The position numbers were made by a program, and so were the translations under genes. The notes beneath the pieces were generated by a model. It did not search any database, was not told the origin of the DNA, and saw only the letters and a program-made list of their open reading frames with translations. From positions 1-45,604 of the forward strand of contig JAEUNJ010000095.1 in the NCBI GenBank assembly GCA_016791145.1: DNA of 45,604 nucleotides, in the 5' to 3' direction. Below are positions 16,449 to 26,419 of the stretch, piece after piece. Within the stretch, counting starts at the first letter, position 1. Every line of letters begins with the position of its first letter. Origin of the DNA: Rhodocyclaceae bacterium (GTDB lineage: Bacteria; Pseudomonadota; Gammaproteobacteria; Burkholderiales; Rhodocyclaceae).

Positions 16449-19199
16449 TCACCCGCTGTTGCGCAGCCCCGCGGCGATGCCGTTGATGGTGAGGTGGATG
16501 CTGCGGCGAGTCCGCTCGTCGGTCTCGCCGGCCCGGTGCCGGTGCAGCAGTTCCACCTGAAGGTGGTTCAGCGGATCCAGGTAGGGGAAGCGGTTGCGGA
16601 TCGAGCGCATGAGCAGCGGGTTGCCGGCCAGCAGTTCCCGCTGGCCCGTGATCTCGAGCAGGGCCGCGATGGACCGCTGCCATTCGTCCCGGATCCGCTG
16701 GAATACCGCGTCCCGCAGGGCGCCGTCGGTGACCAGTTGCGCATAGCGTTCGGCGATGGCGATGTCGGTCTTCGCGAGGACCATGTCCATGTTCGACAGC
16801 AACGTCCGGAAGAAGCCCCATTCCCGGTTCATCTCCGACAACCGGGCGATGCCCGCGGCGCCCAGCCGCTCCCGGCAGGCGGCCACCGCCGAGCCGAAGC
16901 CATACCATCCGGGAAGCATCAGCCTGCACTGGGCCCAGGAGAAGACCCAGGGGATTGCCCGCAGGTCTTCGATGGCCGTCGTCTTCTTCCGCGAGGCGGG
17001 CCGGCTGCCGATGTTGAGCGACGCGATCTCCGCGATGACGGTTGATTCCCAGAAGTAGCGCTCGAACCCGGGCGTCTCGTAGACCAGTGCGCGGTAGGCC
17101 CGGTAGGCGTCGCCGGCGAGGTCTTCCATGGCCGCCAGGTACTCCGGCCTCGGATCGTCGTGCTCGTGGGGCAGCAGCGTGGCTTCCAGCGTCGCGGCAG
17201 CCAGGATTTCCAGGTTGTGCCGGCCCAGTTCCGGATTGGCATACTTGGACGCGATGACCTCACCCTGCTCGGTGATCCGGATGCGCCCCTGGACAGCCCC
17301 CGCGGGCTGGGCGAGGATCGCCTGGTAGCTGGGGCCGCCGCCGCGGCCGACCGAGCCGCCGCGGCCGTGGAAGAGCCGGAGCTGGATGCCGTGGCGGGCG
17401 AGGACCGCCGTCAGGGCCGTCTCGGCCCGGTAGAGGGCCCAGCCCGAGGCCAGGAAGCCGCCGTCCTTGTTGCTGTCCGAATACCCCAGCATCACCTCCT
17501 GGAACCCACCCCGGCTGCCCAGCAGCCGGTTGTAGATGGGCAGGCCCAGCAGGCGGTCCATCAGCGGCCCGCTCCGCGCCAGATCCTCGATGGTCTCGAA
17601 CAGCGGGACGATGTTCACGTCCAGGGCGCCCTCGTGGGGACGCAGGAGCCCGACCTCCTTGAGCAGGACGGCCACCTCCAGCACGTCCGACACCCCGTCG
17701 GCCTTGGAGATGACGGCGTTCTCGATGGCCTTGCGTCCGTATCGGTCTTGGATGCCCCGGGCGGCCCGGAAGATTGCCAGTTCGCCCTCGGTTTCCTCCG
17801 AGTAGCGGACGAAACGCGAGGCCAGGGGGCGCGGGGTTTCCAGTTCTTCCAGCAGCAGGGCGATGCGGCGCTCCTCGTCCAGCCCCAGGTAGTCGGTGCC
17901 GGGCCGGTTGACGGCGAGCAGTTCCGCGACGGTCCGGGCGTGGACCTCGGAGTTCTGGCGCAGGTCGAGGGGCGCGAGGTGGAACCCGAATATCTCCACG
18001 GCCCGCCGCAGGCGGCGCAGGCGGCCCCGGGCCATCAGCGCCGAGTTGTTCTCGCACAGGGAGCGGTGCAGCACGTCCAGGTCCGCCGCGAACTCGCCCG
18101 CCGATGCGTAGGGCGGGGCGTCGCCGACGGCATGGATCGTGGCCTCCAGGCCGTCCAGTTCCCGGGCCGTCGCGGCGAGGCGCGCATAAAGGCCGGCGAT
18201 GGCCCGTCGGTAGGGCTCGTCGTCCCGGTGCGGACTGGTGTCCGGCGAGCGGGCCGCCAGCGCCTGCATTTCCAGGGAGACCTGCACGAGCAGGGACGTG
18301 GAGGACAGGCCCGCCCCCAGCTTGTGCAGCTGTTCCAGGTAGAAGGCCATGGCCCGGCGGCTCTGGGCCCGCATGGCCGCCTCCAGCACGGGCGCGGTTA
18401 CGTAGGGATTGCCGTCCCGGTCCCCCCCGATCCAGGAGCCGGGGCGCAGGAAGGCGGGAATCCGCCGTCCGCCATTGCCCTGCAACGCGGTGATGCGATC
18501 CTCCAGCGCGTTGTGCAGGCGGGGCAGTTCGCGCAGGAAGGTGCTGTCGTAGAAGGCGAGTGCGTTGCTGACCTCGTCCATGACGGAGAGCCTCGCCCGG
18601 CGCAGCATCCTCGTCTGCCACAGCGTCAGCACGGCCCGCCGCATCGCCTCGTCGTGGTCGGACCGCTCCTCCGGGGTCAGTTGCACCCGGTCCCTCTCGT
18701 CGAGCAGGTCGGAGATCTTCCGCCGGTTGTCCAGGATGCTCTTGCGCTGCACCTCGGTCGGGTGGGCCGTCAGCACCGGGTGGATTCCCGCCGTCGAGAA
18801 GAACCCCGCCAGGGATTCCGCGTCGAATCCCGATGCCAGGCACCGCTCGACCGCCCGGGCCAGCGTGCCCTCCTTGGGCGGCGAACCGGCGATGGCATGC
18901 GCCCGGGAACGGCGGATGTGGTGCTGGTCCTCGGCGATGTTGGCCAGGTGGGAGAAGTAGCTGAAGGCCCGCACCACCTGGTTCGTCCGGTCCCGGGAAA
19001 GGCTCCCGAGCAGTCTTGCCAGTTCCCGGCGGGCCTCCTGGTCGTCGTCCCGGTGGAAGCGGATCGACAGCTGGCGGATCCGCTCGACGAGCTGGAACGC
19101 CTCCTCCCCCTCCTGCTCCCGCACGGTATCGCCGAGCATGCGGCCCAGCAGGCGGATGTCCTCGCGCAGCGGTGCGTCCTTGTCGGATGCTATCGTCAC
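16449..19199 (-). CDS. ppc: Phosphoenolpyruvate carboxylase
   Basis: Ppc carboxylates phosphoenolpyruvate with bicarbonate to oxaloacetate, refilling the TCA cycle. The 916-residue protein has the catalytic histidine motif [13 protein letters not shown], the YSDSNKDGG lysine loop and the glycine-rich [12 protein letters not shown], and ends in RNSG, close to the usual xNTG C-terminus. The GTG at 19199 overlaps the stop of the upstream thioredoxin-fold gene (GTGA) with GAGGA just ahead; the frame continues open far upstream but without family similarity. Anaplerosis by Ppc fits a cell that imports acetate. Confidence 0.96.
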   Translation of the reverse strand: MTIASDKDAPLREDIRLLGRMLGDTVREQEGEEAFQLVERIRQLSIRFHRDDDQEARRELARLLGSLSRDRTNQVVRAFSYFSHLANIAEDQHHIRRSRAHAIAGSPPKEGTLARAVERCLASGFDAESLAGFFSTAGIHPVLTAHPTEVQRKSILDNRRKISDLLDERDRVQLTPEERSDHDEAMRRAVLTLWQTRMLRRARLSVMDEVSNALAFYDSTFLRELPRLHNALEDRITALQGNGGRRIPAFLRPGSWIGGDRDGNPYVTAPVLEAAMRAQSRRAMAFYLEQLHKLGAGLSSTSLLVQVSLEMQALAARSPDTSPHRDDEPYRRAIAGLYARLAATARELDGLEATIHAVGDAPPYASAGEFAADLDVLHRSLCENNSALMARGRLRRLRRAVEIFGFHLAPLDLRQNSEVHARTVAELLAVNRPGTDYLGLDEERRIALLLEELETPRPLASRFVRYSEETEGELAIFRAARGIQDRYGRKAIENAVISKADGVSDVLEVAVLLKEVGLLRPHEGALDVNIVPLFETIEDLARSGPLMDRLLGLPIYNRLLGSRGGFQEVMLGYSDSNKDGGFLASGWALYRAETALTAVLARHGIQLRLFHGRGGSVGRGGGPSYQAILAQPAGAVQGRIRITEQGEVIASKYANPELGRHNLEILAAATLEATLLPHEHDDPRPEYLAAMEDLAGDAYRAYRALVYETPGFERYFWESTVIAEIASLNIGSRPASRKKTTAIEDLRAIPWVFSWAQCRLMLPGWYGFGSAVAACRERLGAAGIARLSEMNREWGFFRTLLSNMDMVLAKTDIAIAERYAQLVTDGALRDAVFQRIRDEWQRSIAALLEITGQRELLAGNPLLMRSIRNRFPYLDPLNHLQVELLHRHRAGETDERTRRSIHLTINGIAAGLRNSG

Positions 19200-19696
19200 T
19201 TTCGGTCCTCCGCGACGCGGCGCCGGCCCTGCTCGATGCCGCGCTCCAGGTAGGCCCCGTAGAAGTCCGATCCCACCGCCCCGACGATGGGTTCGGCAAC
19301 CTGCCGGCCATCGGGGCCCAGGAAGAACACGGTCGGCACGAGCCGGACACCCGCCCCGCGCGCATAGGCCCGATGGGTGGTGGCGCGGCCCTGCGGGTCG
19401 ACGAGGGGCGTGCCGCGGTCGATGTCCACCTGGCGCACCGGCACCGGACCCGCCTTCTCTCGAGCCAGCGGCGCCAGGTGCAACCGTCGCACCTGTTCGC
19501 ACCAGGAGCAGTCGCGGCGCGAGAACATCACCACCAGGGGTTGCCCTGAATCGGCCGCCTCCCCGGCTTCGGCCGGGAGATCGCGGGCGGGCGGCAGGCC
19601 GGCCGCCAGCGCCGGCGCGGCAGGCAGGCAGGTGGCCCATGCTAGAATCGAAACGAGCCGCGTCGGGCGGCCCGGCCACGCGAGAAATCGCGGCAT
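19196..19696 (-). CDS. Exported thioredoxin-fold protein
   Basis: The 166-residue protein starts with a signal peptide (residues 1-31, basic start and LPAAPALA end), so it acts in the periplasm. Its thioredoxin-like domain has the dithiol CSWC at residues 63-66 ([17 protein letters not shown]) and the cis-proline segment [15 protein letters not shown]. It resembles SoxW or DsbD-gamma-like thioredoxins and probably reduces or oxidises periplasmic cysteines; no partner is encoded nearby. The ATG at 19696 is chosen for AAGGAG six bases upstream and for the signal peptide. It is divergent from hemC (38 bases between starts) and coupled to ppc. Confidence 0.85.
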   Translation of the reverse strand: MPRFLAWPGRPTRLVSILAWATCLPAAPALAAGLPPARDLPAEAGEAADSGQPLVVMFSRRDCSWCEQVRRLHLAPLAREKAGPVPVRQVDIDRGTPLVDPQGRATTHRAYARGAGVRLVPTVFFLGPDGRQVAEPIVGAVGSDFYGAYLERGIEQGRRRVAEDRK

Positions 19697-19734
19697 CCTG
19701 ACACTCCTTGATCCCGGTAACGAAAGCACGACCC

Positions 19735-20685
19735 GTGAGCACCGCTCCCGAGCGCACCTCCACTCCCCAGCGCATTGTCATTGCCACGCGCGAATCAAGG
19801 CTGGCCCTCTGGCAGGCCGAGCACGTGCGCGATCTTTTGCGCGAATTATACCCGGCGTGCCAGGTCGAACTCCTCGGCATGACCACCCGCGGCGACCAGA
19901 TCCTCGACCGCCCGCTTGCCAAGGTCGGCGGCAAGGGCCTCTTCGTCAAGGAGCTGGAAACCGCGCTGCTGGATGGCAGCGCGGACATCGCCGTGCATTC
20001 CATGAAAGACGTCCCCATGGTCATGGCGCGGGAGTTCGCCCTCGTCGCCATCGGCCCGCGGGAGGTTCCCGTCGATGCCTTCGTCTCCAATCGCTACGGG
20101 GGCCTGGCGGAGATGCCTCCGGGCGCCGTCGTCGGCACCTCGAGCCTGCGCCGCGAATCGCAGCTGCATGCGCGCCATCCCTACCTTGCCGTCACGTCCC
20201 TGCGCGGCAACCTGGATACCCGGCTGCGCAAGCTGGACGCCGGCGACTACGATGCCATCATCCTGGCCGCCGCCGGTCTTACGCGCCTGGGGCTGGGGGA
20301 GCGCATCCGGGCCCTGTTGCCGCCGGAGGAATCGCTGCCCGCGGCGGGGCAGGGCGCCCTCGGCATCGAGGCCCTGGCGGCGCGACCCGAGGTCGCCGCT
20401 TGGATGGCGCCCCTGAACGATCCGGCCACCGCGGCCTGCGTGCGGGCCGAACGGGCCGTCTCCCGGGCCCTGGCCGGGAGTTGCGAGGTTCCCCTGGGTG
20501 CCTACGCGCAATTGCGCGGGGATCGGCTCTGGCTGCGCGGCTTCGTCGCCCGGCCGGATGGCGGCCGCGTGGCGCGGGCCGAGCTCGAGGGGGAAGCCGC
20601 AGACCCCGAGGCCCTGGGCCTGGCGCTTGCCGAAGCCCTGCGCCGCGACGGCGCCGACGAGATCCTCGCCTCCCTGGAAGCGTGA
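19735..20685 (+). CDS. hemC: Hydroxymethylbilane synthase (porphobilinogen deaminase)
   Basis: HemC joins four porphobilinogens into hydroxymethylbilane. The 316-residue protein has the [16 protein letters not shown] opening, [11 protein letters not shown] with the catalytic Asp, [11 protein letters not shown], and the Cys that holds the dipyrromethane cofactor in [11 protein letters not shown]. The GTG at 19735 is taken as the start; an in-frame TTG at 19708 would add nine residues. The gene leads hemC-hemD-hemX-hemY, all overlapping or touching. Upstream, a thioredoxin-fold gene diverges from almost the same point. Confidence 0.96.
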   Translation: MSTAPERTSTPQRIVIATRESRLALWQAEHVRDLLRELYPACQVELLGMTTRGDQILDRPLAKVGGKGLFVKELETALLDGSADIAVHSMKDVPMVMAREFALVAIGPREVPVDAFVSNRYGGLAEMPPGAVVGTSSLRRESQLHARHPYLAVTSLRGNLDTRLRKLDAGDYDAIILAAAGLTRLGLGERIRALLPPEESLPAAGQGALGIEALAARPEVAAWMAPLNDPATAACVRAERAVSRALAGSCEVPLGAYAQLRGDRLWLRGFVARPDGGRVARAELEGEAADPEALGLALAEALRRDGADEILASLEA

Positions 20686-21500
20686 TGGGCGAATCGGCCT
20701 ACGGCGCCTCCGGTGCGGCAGGCCGGCCGCTGGCCGGGCGTCATGTCATCGTCACGCGGCCGGCGGGCCAGGCGGCCCACCTGGCCGAAGCCCTTGCCGC
20801 CCTCGGGGCCCATCCGGTCCCGTTCCCGGTGCTGGCGATTTCCGACCTTCCCGATCCGTCGCCCATCCTGGATGCGGCGATCCGCCTCGACACCTACGAC
20901 CTGGCCGTCTTCGTCAGCCCCAACGCCATCGAGAGGGCCCTGGCGGTGATCCTGCCGCGGCGCCCGTGGCCGGTCAGGCTGCGCGTGGCCGCCATCGGCA
21001 GGAGCAGCGAGCGGGCCCTCGCCGCCCACGGCATCACGGATGTCATCGCGCCGCCCGAGCGCTTCGATTCCGAGGCCCTGCTCGAGATGCCGGCGTTGCA
21101 GCACGTGCGCGGCTGGCGCGTGCTGGTCTTTCGGGGTGACGGCGGCCGGGAGCTGCTGGGCGACACCCTGAAGGCCAGGGGGGCCGAGGTCGAGTACCTG
21201 ACCTGCTACCGGCGTGGCCGGCCGGACCAGGATGCCGCGCCGCTCTTGCGTCTCTGGACCGAGGGGCGGGTGGATGCGGTCACGGTCACGAGCAGCGAAG
21301 GGCTGCGCAATTTCTTCCAAATGGTGGGCAAACTCGGCCAGACCTGGCTGCGCAAGACGCCGGTCTTCGTGCCCCACGCGCGCATCGCCGAGCAGGCTCG
21401 GGAACTCGGCTGCCGGGACATCGTGACGACCGCACCCGGCGATGACGGGCTCGTGGCCGGCTTGCTGGCCCGCTTTGCGGAGACCGCCCATGTCCGCTGA
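20685..21500 (+). CDS. hemD: Uroporphyrinogen-III synthase
   Basis: HemD cyclises hydroxymethylbilane with inversion of ring D. The protein is 271 residues, in the usual size range for a poorly conserved family. Recognisable features are the N-terminal VIVTRPAGQAAHLAEAL, FVSPNAIERAL, FRGDGGRELLGDTL and the second-domain VTSSEGLRNFF. The ATG shares one base with the hemC TGA (TGATG), implying translational coupling. hemX begins inside its last codons. Confidence 0.94.
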   Translation: MGESAYGASGAAGRPLAGRHVIVTRPAGQAAHLAEALAALGAHPVPFPVLAISDLPDPSPILDAAIRLDTYDLAVFVSPNAIERALAVILPRRPWPVRLRVAAIGRSSERALAAHGITDVIAPPERFDSEALLEMPALQHVRGWRVLVFRGDGGRELLGDTLKARGAEVEYLTCYRRGRPDQDAAPLLRLWTEGRVDAVTVTSSEGLRNFFQMVGKLGQTWLRKTPVFVPHARIAEQARELGCRDIVTTAPGDDGLVAGLLARFAETAHVR

Positions 21501-22617
21501 CGGAGCATCCGGGCCCGGGACGCCGGCCGCGACCACGCCTGCCGCCGAGCCATCCACGGCGGCCCCGCCGGCGGGGCGCACGCCGGGAGTTCCGGCATGG
21601 CGGCAGCCGGCCTCCGTGGCTGCGGCCATCGTGCTCGCCGTGGTCGCCTGGCAGTGGTGGGAGACCCGGAGCCGCACGGCCGCCATGGAGTCTGAGTTGT
21701 CGCGCCGGCTCGCCGAGAGCGGCGCGGCGGCCGCCGAGGGCCGCACGCTGGCGCGCCAGAACCAGGAGGCGGTGCTCGCCCTTCAGGCCAAGGTGGGCGC
21801 ACTGGAAGCGCGCCTGGCGGAAGCCCAGGGCCAGCAGCTGGCGCTCGAGTCCATGTACCAGGAACTCTCACGAAGCCGGGACGAACGCCTGGTGGCCGAG
21901 GTGGAGCAATCCGTGTCCATCGCCGCCCAACAACTGCAACTGGCCGGGAACGTGGAGGCCGCGCTCATCGCGCTCGGCGGTGCCGATGCCCGCCTGGCCA
22001 GGGCCTCGGGGCCGCAACTCCTGGCGTTGCGCAAGCTGATCAACCGGGACATGGAGCGCCTGAAGGCCGCGCCCAACGCGGATGTGCCGGGCATCGCCCT
22101 GAAGCTGGAGGGCGTCGTGGTCGCCGTGGAGGCGATGCCGCTGGCCTTCGAGCAGCGGCCGCGGGTCGAGCCCGTCGCCCGTCCCGCGAAGCCCACCGAG
22201 GCAGGCTACTGGCGGGGTCTGGCCGAGGACTTCTGGCGGGAGATGCGCCAGCTCGTCCGCATCGAACGCATCGACGAGGCCAATCATCGGGACCCCGCGC
22301 TCCTTTCCCCCGGCCAGAGCTTCTTCCTGCGCGAGAACCTGCGTCTTCGCCTGCTCAATGCCCGCCTGTCCCTGCTTACCCGGGATGGCCGCAGCTACCG
22401 GGAGGACATCCGCCAGGCCCGCGACTGGCTCGACCGCTACTTCGATACCCGCGCGAAGTCGGTCCAGGCCGCCCAGGCCACCCTGAAGGCGTTGGCGGCG
22501 GTGGACGTGGCCCAGGAGCCGCCGAACCTCAACGAAACGCTCACCGCACTGCGCAACTTCAAGCTGACCCGCGACCGGGAACCGGCGGCTTCCCGCGCTC
22601 CGGGACCTGCCCGCTGA
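21490..22617 (+). CDS. hemX: HemX-family membrane protein
   Basis: This 375-residue protein has a Pro/Ala/Thr-rich cytoplasmic start, one membrane span (about residues 40-56), then a long heptad-like coiled coil (about 60-125) and a helical domain. That is the HemX layout found after hemD in proteobacteria. It was once annotated as uroporphyrinogen methyltransferase, but it lacks a SAM-binding domain; its role is probably structural or regulatory at the membrane. It overlaps hemD by 11 bases and shares one base with hemY. Confidence 0.9.
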   Translation: MSADGASGPGTPAATTPAAEPSTAAPPAGRTPGVPAWRQPASVAAAIVLAVVAWQWWETRSRTAAMESELSRRLAESGAAAAEGRTLARQNQEAVLALQAKVGALEARLAEAQGQQLALESMYQELSRSRDERLVAEVEQSVSIAAQQLQLAGNVEAALIALGGADARLARASGPQLLALRKLINRDMERLKAAPNADVPGIALKLEGVVVAVEAMPLAFEQRPRVEPVARPAKPTEAGYWRGLAEDFWREMRQLVRIERIDEANHRDPALLSPGQSFFLRENLRLRLLNARLSLLTRDGRSYREDIRQARDWLDRYFDTRAKSVQAAQATLKALAAVDVAQEPPNLNETLTALRNFKLTRDREPAASRAPGPAR

Positions 22618-23786
22618 TGCGCGCCCTGCTCTGGCTGCTCACCCTGGCCGCCCTGGCGGTCGGCCTGTCCCTGGCCGCCCGCTACAACGAGGGTTACGTG
22701 CTGGTGGTGCTGCCGCCCTGGCGGATGGAGATTTCCCTCAACCTGCTGCTGGTCACCCTGGTGGCCGGCTTCCTGCTGCTCTACCTCGTGTTGCGGCTGG
22801 TGATCCACACCCTTCGCCTGCCGAAGGCGGTGCGGGACTTCCGGGCCCGGCGGGAGCGGGAGAAGGCGGAGCGGGCATTGCAGGACGGCGCCCGGATGTA
22901 TTTCGAGGGCCGCTACGGCCATGCCCTGAAGAGCGCGGCGCTGGCCTTCGACTCGGGGCACGGTAAGGGACTGGCGGCCATCCTCGGCCTGCGTTCCGCC
23001 CATGCCCTGCGCGATGCTCCGCGCGAGCAGGAGTGGCGGGACAGGGCGAAGGCGGCGGACGCGGAGATCCGCCATGCCCGCCTCATGGGCGAGGCGGAAC
23101 TGGCCCTGGAGGCCCGCCGGTTCGAGGAAGCCATCCAGTTGCTGGACGAGCTCGCCGCCACCGCCGGGCGGCATATCGCGGCCCTGCGCCTGTCCATGCG
23201 CGCCTGCCAGGGGGCGGGCCGCTGGGACGAAGCGCTGCGCATCGTGCGCCAGCTCGAGAAGCATGGCGCCCTGACCGCCGACCAGGCCGCGCCGCTCAAG
23301 CTGCGCGCGCACCGGGGGATACTCCAGTCCCGGCGCCAGGACGGCCCCGGCCTGCGCCAGTACTGGCAGAAGATCCCGGCGGCCGAGCGCCGCGATCCCA
23401 GGCTCATCCTGGATGCCGCGCAAGCCCTGGGCGAGGCCGGGGAATGCGTTGCGGCCGGCGACCTGATCGGCGAGGCCCTGGATGACGCCTGGGACTCCGC
23501 CCTGGTCGCGCTTTACGCCGAGTGCGAGGAATCGGATGCCCTCGGCCGCATTGCCCGGGCGGAGCGCTGGCTGGCGGATCATCCGCGGGACGCCCGCCTG
23601 CTGTTCGCGCTGGGGCGGCTGTGCCAGCGCCGCCAGTTGTGGGGCAAGGCGCAGAGCTACCTGGAGGCGTCCCTTGCGGTGGAGCCCTCCCGGGAAGCCC
23701 ATCTGGAACTGGCCCGCCTGATGGACCGGCTGGACAAGCCGGCCGATGCCGCCCGGCACTTCCGGGCTGCCGCGGAATCCGCCTGA
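22617..23786 (+). CDS. hemY: HemY-family TPR membrane protein
   Basis: The 389-residue protein has two N-terminal membrane spans (about 2-20 and 40-62) and a C-terminal series of helical TPR-like repeats, for example RFEEAIQLLDELAATAGRH, GRWDEALRIVRQLEKHG and QLWGKAQSYLEASLAVEPS. This is the proteobacterial HemY that follows HemX, not the protoporphyrinogen oxidase given the same name in Bacillus. Its biochemical role is not settled. It ends the heme operon; the 215 bases before hemF on the other strand hold no gene or clear terminator that I can see. Confidence 0.92.
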   Translation: MRALLWLLTLAALAVGLSLAARYNEGYVLVVLPPWRMEISLNLLLVTLVAGFLLLYLVLRLVIHTLRLPKAVRDFRARREREKAERALQDGARMYFEGRYGHALKSAALAFDSGHGKGLAAILGLRSAHALRDAPREQEWRDRAKAADAEIRHARLMGEAELALEARRFEEAIQLLDELAATAGRHIAALRLSMRACQGAGRWDEALRIVRQLEKHGALTADQAAPLKLRAHRGILQSRRQDGPGLRQYWQKIPAAERRDPRLILDAAQALGEAGECVAAGDLIGEALDDAWDSALVALYAECEESDALGRIARAERWLADHPRDARLLFALGRLCQRRQLWGKAQSYLEASLAVEPSREAHLELARLMDRLDKPADAARHFRAAAESA

Positions 23787-24001
23787 GGCCCGCCTCGCCA
23801 CGGAGGCGGCGCAGACCCCGGAACGCCGACCGTGGCGGCACGCGGTCGCCGCGTTGCCAACGGAATGGTCCTTCCCCTCACCGGGGGCAGGGCTCCACTG
23901 GACATCCTTCCCGCCGCCGGCCCGGGGTGCGAACCGCGGAGCGCGGAAGGGCACTGCCCGGGCCCCGATCCGGGAAGCACCGCGGGTTTCCTCCCGACCC
24001 C

Positions 24002-24898
24002 TCAGATCCAGTCCCGCGGCGGCAGGAATTCGTCGTAGAGCCTCGCCTCGGGGGTTCCGGGCTCCGGGCGCCAGTCATACCGCCACTTCACGACCGGCGG
24101 CAATGACATCAGGATGGACTCGGTGCGGCCGCCCGACTGGAGGCCGAACAGGGTGCCCCGGTCCCAGACCAGGTTGAACTCCACGTAGCGTCCGCGCCGG
24201 TAGGCCTGGAAATCCCTTTCCCGATCGCCGTAGCCCAGGTCCCGGCGCCGCGCCAGGATGGGCAGGTAGGCATCGGGGAAGCCGTCGCCGACGGCCTGCG
24301 TCAAGGCGAAGCAACGGTCGAAACCGCCTTCGTTCAGGTCGTCGAAGAAGACGCCGCCGATCCCGCGCGCCTCCTTGCGGTGCTTCAGGTAGAAATAGTC
24401 ATCGCACCACTTCTTGTAGCGGGCATGCACGTCCGCGCCGAACGGCGCGAGGGTGTCCCGGCAGGTGCGGTGGAAATGCACCGCATCCTCCTCGAACCCG
24501 TAATAGGGGGTGAGGTCCATGCCGCCGCCGAACCACCATACCGGCTCCGCGCCATCCTTCTCGGCCACGAAGAAGCGGACGTTCATGTGCGAGGTCGGGC
24601 ACCAGGGATTGCGGGGATGCAGCACGAGGGATACCCCCATGGCCTCCCAACGCCGCCCTGCCAGTTCCGGCCGGTGGGCCGTGGCCGAGGCCGGCATGGC
24701 AGATCCGGTCACATGGGAGAAATTGACGCCGCCCCGCTCGAAGAAGCGCCCTTCCTCGATCAGGCGGGAAACGCCGCCGCCGCCCTCCGGGCGTTGCCAC
24801 GCGTCCGTGCGGAAGGGATCGCCGTCGAAGGTCTCGAGGCGGGACACGATGCGGGCCTGCAGGCCCGTGAAGTAGCTCTTGATCGCCTGGGTGTCCAT
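24002..24898 (-). CDS. hemF: Oxygen-dependent coproporphyrinogen-III oxidase
   Basis: HemF uses O2 to decarboxylate two propionates of coproporphyrinogen III to give protoporphyrinogen IX. The protein is 298 residues, matching E. coli. Conserved blocks are [61 protein letters not shown] and [17 protein letters not shown]. The ATG at 24898 has GAGAGA upstream. It is the last gene of dusB-fis-purH-purD-hemF, convergent with hemY. In many relatives nadD follows hemF, but that gene is not here. Confidence 0.97.
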   Translation of the reverse strand: MDTQAIKSYFTGLQARIVSRLETFDGDPFRTDAWQRPEGGGGVSRLIEEGRFFERGGVNFSHVTGSAMPASATAHRPELAGRRWEAMGVSLVLHPRNPWCPTSHMNVRFFVAEKDGAEPVWWFGGGMDLTPYYGFEEDAVHFHRTCRDTLAPFGADVHARYKKWCDDYFYLKHRKEARGIGGVFFDDLNEGGFDRCFALTQAVGDGFPDAYLPILARRRDLGYGDRERDFQAYRRGRYVEFNLVWDRGTLFGLQSGGRTESILMSLPPVVKWRYDWRPEPGTPEARLYDEFLPPRDWI

Positions 24899-25039
24899 GG
24901 TTTCTCTCTTGTCCGGGGGTTGTGGCCGCAGCCGGCCGGGGATCCGCGCGGCCCCGGGGGGGCGCGTCCCCGCCGCCATGGTGCCATGGTGCCGCGAATC
25001 GCCTGAACGGCGCAACCGGCGGCCGGCCGGTCGAGACCG

Positions 25040-26308
25040 TCAGCGGCGGATGGCCCGGTGGCCGATGTCGCTGCGGTACTGCATGCCGTCGAACCGGATG
25101 GGCTCGAGCAGTTCGTAGGCCCGCTTCTGGGCGAGGCGCACGGTGTCGCCCAGGGCGGTGACGCAGAGGACGCGGCCTCCCGCCGTGACCACCTGTCCCC
25201 CGGCATCGGACGTTCCGGCGTGGAAGACGTGCCCGTCGGCGGGGTCCCGGTCCAGGCCGTGGATCGTGTCGCCGCGGCGCGGATGGTCCGGATAGCCGCC
25301 GGCGGCCATCACGACGCCCAGGGCGACGCGCCGGTCCCATTCGGCCTCCACCTTGTCCAGGCGCCCGTCGATGGCGGCGTCCACGATCTCCCGGAGGTCG
25401 CTCTTCAGCCGCATCATGATGGGCTGCGTCTCCGGGTCGCCCATCCGGCAGTTGAACTCCAGCACCTTGACGGAGCCGTCCGGCTTGATCATCAGGCCGG
25501 CATAGAGGAATCCGGTGAAGGTGATGCCGTCCCGCGCCATCCCGTGGATGGTCGGCATGATCACCTTGCGCATGACCTGGGCATGGATGTCCGGGGTGAC
25601 GACCGGCGCCGGCGAATACGCGCCCATGCCGCCGGTGTTGGGGCCCGCATCGCCGTCCTGCAGGCGCTTGTGGTCCTGGCTGGTGGCGAGCGGCAGCGCG
25701 TTGTGCCCGTCCGCCATCACGATGAAGCTGGCCTCCTCGCCATCGAGGAACTCCTCGATGACCACCCGGGCGCCCGCGTCCCCCATGCGGTTGTCCACCA
25801 GCATCATGTCGATGGCGGCGTGGGCCTCGGCGGGTGTCATGGCGACGACGACTCCCTTGCCGGCGGCCAGTCCGTCGGCCTTGACGACGATGGGCGCGCC
25901 CTGCGCATCCACGTAGGCGTGGGCCTGCACCGCATCGGAGAAGGTCGCGAAGGCGGCGGTCGGGATCTCGTGGCGGGCCATGAAGCGCTTGGCGAAATCC
26001 TTGGAGCTCTCCAGCTGGGCCGCCGCCCGGGTGGGACCGAAGATGCGCAGCCCGGCATCCCGGAACGCATCCACGATGCCCGCCGCGAGGGGTGCCTCCG
26101 GACCGACCAGCGTGAAGTGGATCTTCTCCCGCCGCGCGAACTCCACGAGTTGCCCGATGTCCGTGAGGGGCACGTTCTCAAGCTCCGGTTCCCTTGCGGT
26201 GCCGGCGTTGCCGGGGGCCACAAAGACTTTCTGGAGTCCGGGGGCCTGGGCGAGGCGCCAGGCGAGGGCGTGCTCGCGGCCGCCCGAACCGATGACGAGG
26301 AGTTTCAT
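25040..26308 (-). CDS. purD: Phosphoribosylamine-glycine ligase
   Basis: PurD joins glycine to phosphoribosylamine with ATP, step two of purine synthesis. The 422-residue ATP-grasp protein begins MKLLVIGSGGREHALAW and has IVVKADGLAAGKGVVVA, the GPNTGGMGAYSPAP loop and the metal-binding EFNCRMGDPETQ. The ATG at 26308 has GGAGG five bases upstream. The 111 bases between purD and purH hold a GC-rich CCCGGG repeat but no promoter or riboswitch I can support, so it is probably cotranscribed with purH. Confidence 0.97.
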   Translation of the reverse strand: MKLLVIGSGGREHALAWRLAQAPGLQKVFVAPGNAGTAREPELENVPLTDIGQLVEFARREKIHFTLVGPEAPLAAGIVDAFRDAGLRIFGPTRAAAQLESSKDFAKRFMARHEIPTAAFATFSDAVQAHAYVDAQGAPIVVKADGLAAGKGVVVAMTPAEAHAAIDMMLVDNRMGDAGARVVIEEFLDGEEASFIVMADGHNALPLATSQDHKRLQDGDAGPNTGGMGAYSPAPVVTPDIHAQVMRKVIMPTIHGMARDGITFTGFLYAGLMIKPDGSVKVLEFNCRMGDPETQPIMMRLKSDLREIVDAAIDGRLDKVEAEWDRRVALGVVMAAGGYPDHPRRGDTIHGLDRDPADGHVFHAGTSDAGGQVVTAGGRVLCVTALGDTVRLAQKRAYELLEPIRFDGMQYRSDIGHRAIRR

Positions 26309-26419
26309 GGTGCCTCCGCCGGGCCGCCCGCGACGGGGGCGGCCGAACATTGTGTAACCGGGCGACCCCGGGTCACCCCGTTCCCGGGCAAGGGGGCTGC
26401 AGGGACGGGGGCCATCGTT

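Noticed and set aside
23787..24001. Small gene or terminator between hemY and hemF
   Set aside because: The short open frames here are low-complexity Arg/Pro/Gly, and no hairpin with a T-run is visible.
26309..26419. Regulatory RNA or riboswitch between purH and purD
   Set aside because: I found only a CCCGGG repeat and GC-rich sequence, with no purine-riboswitch core or terminator.
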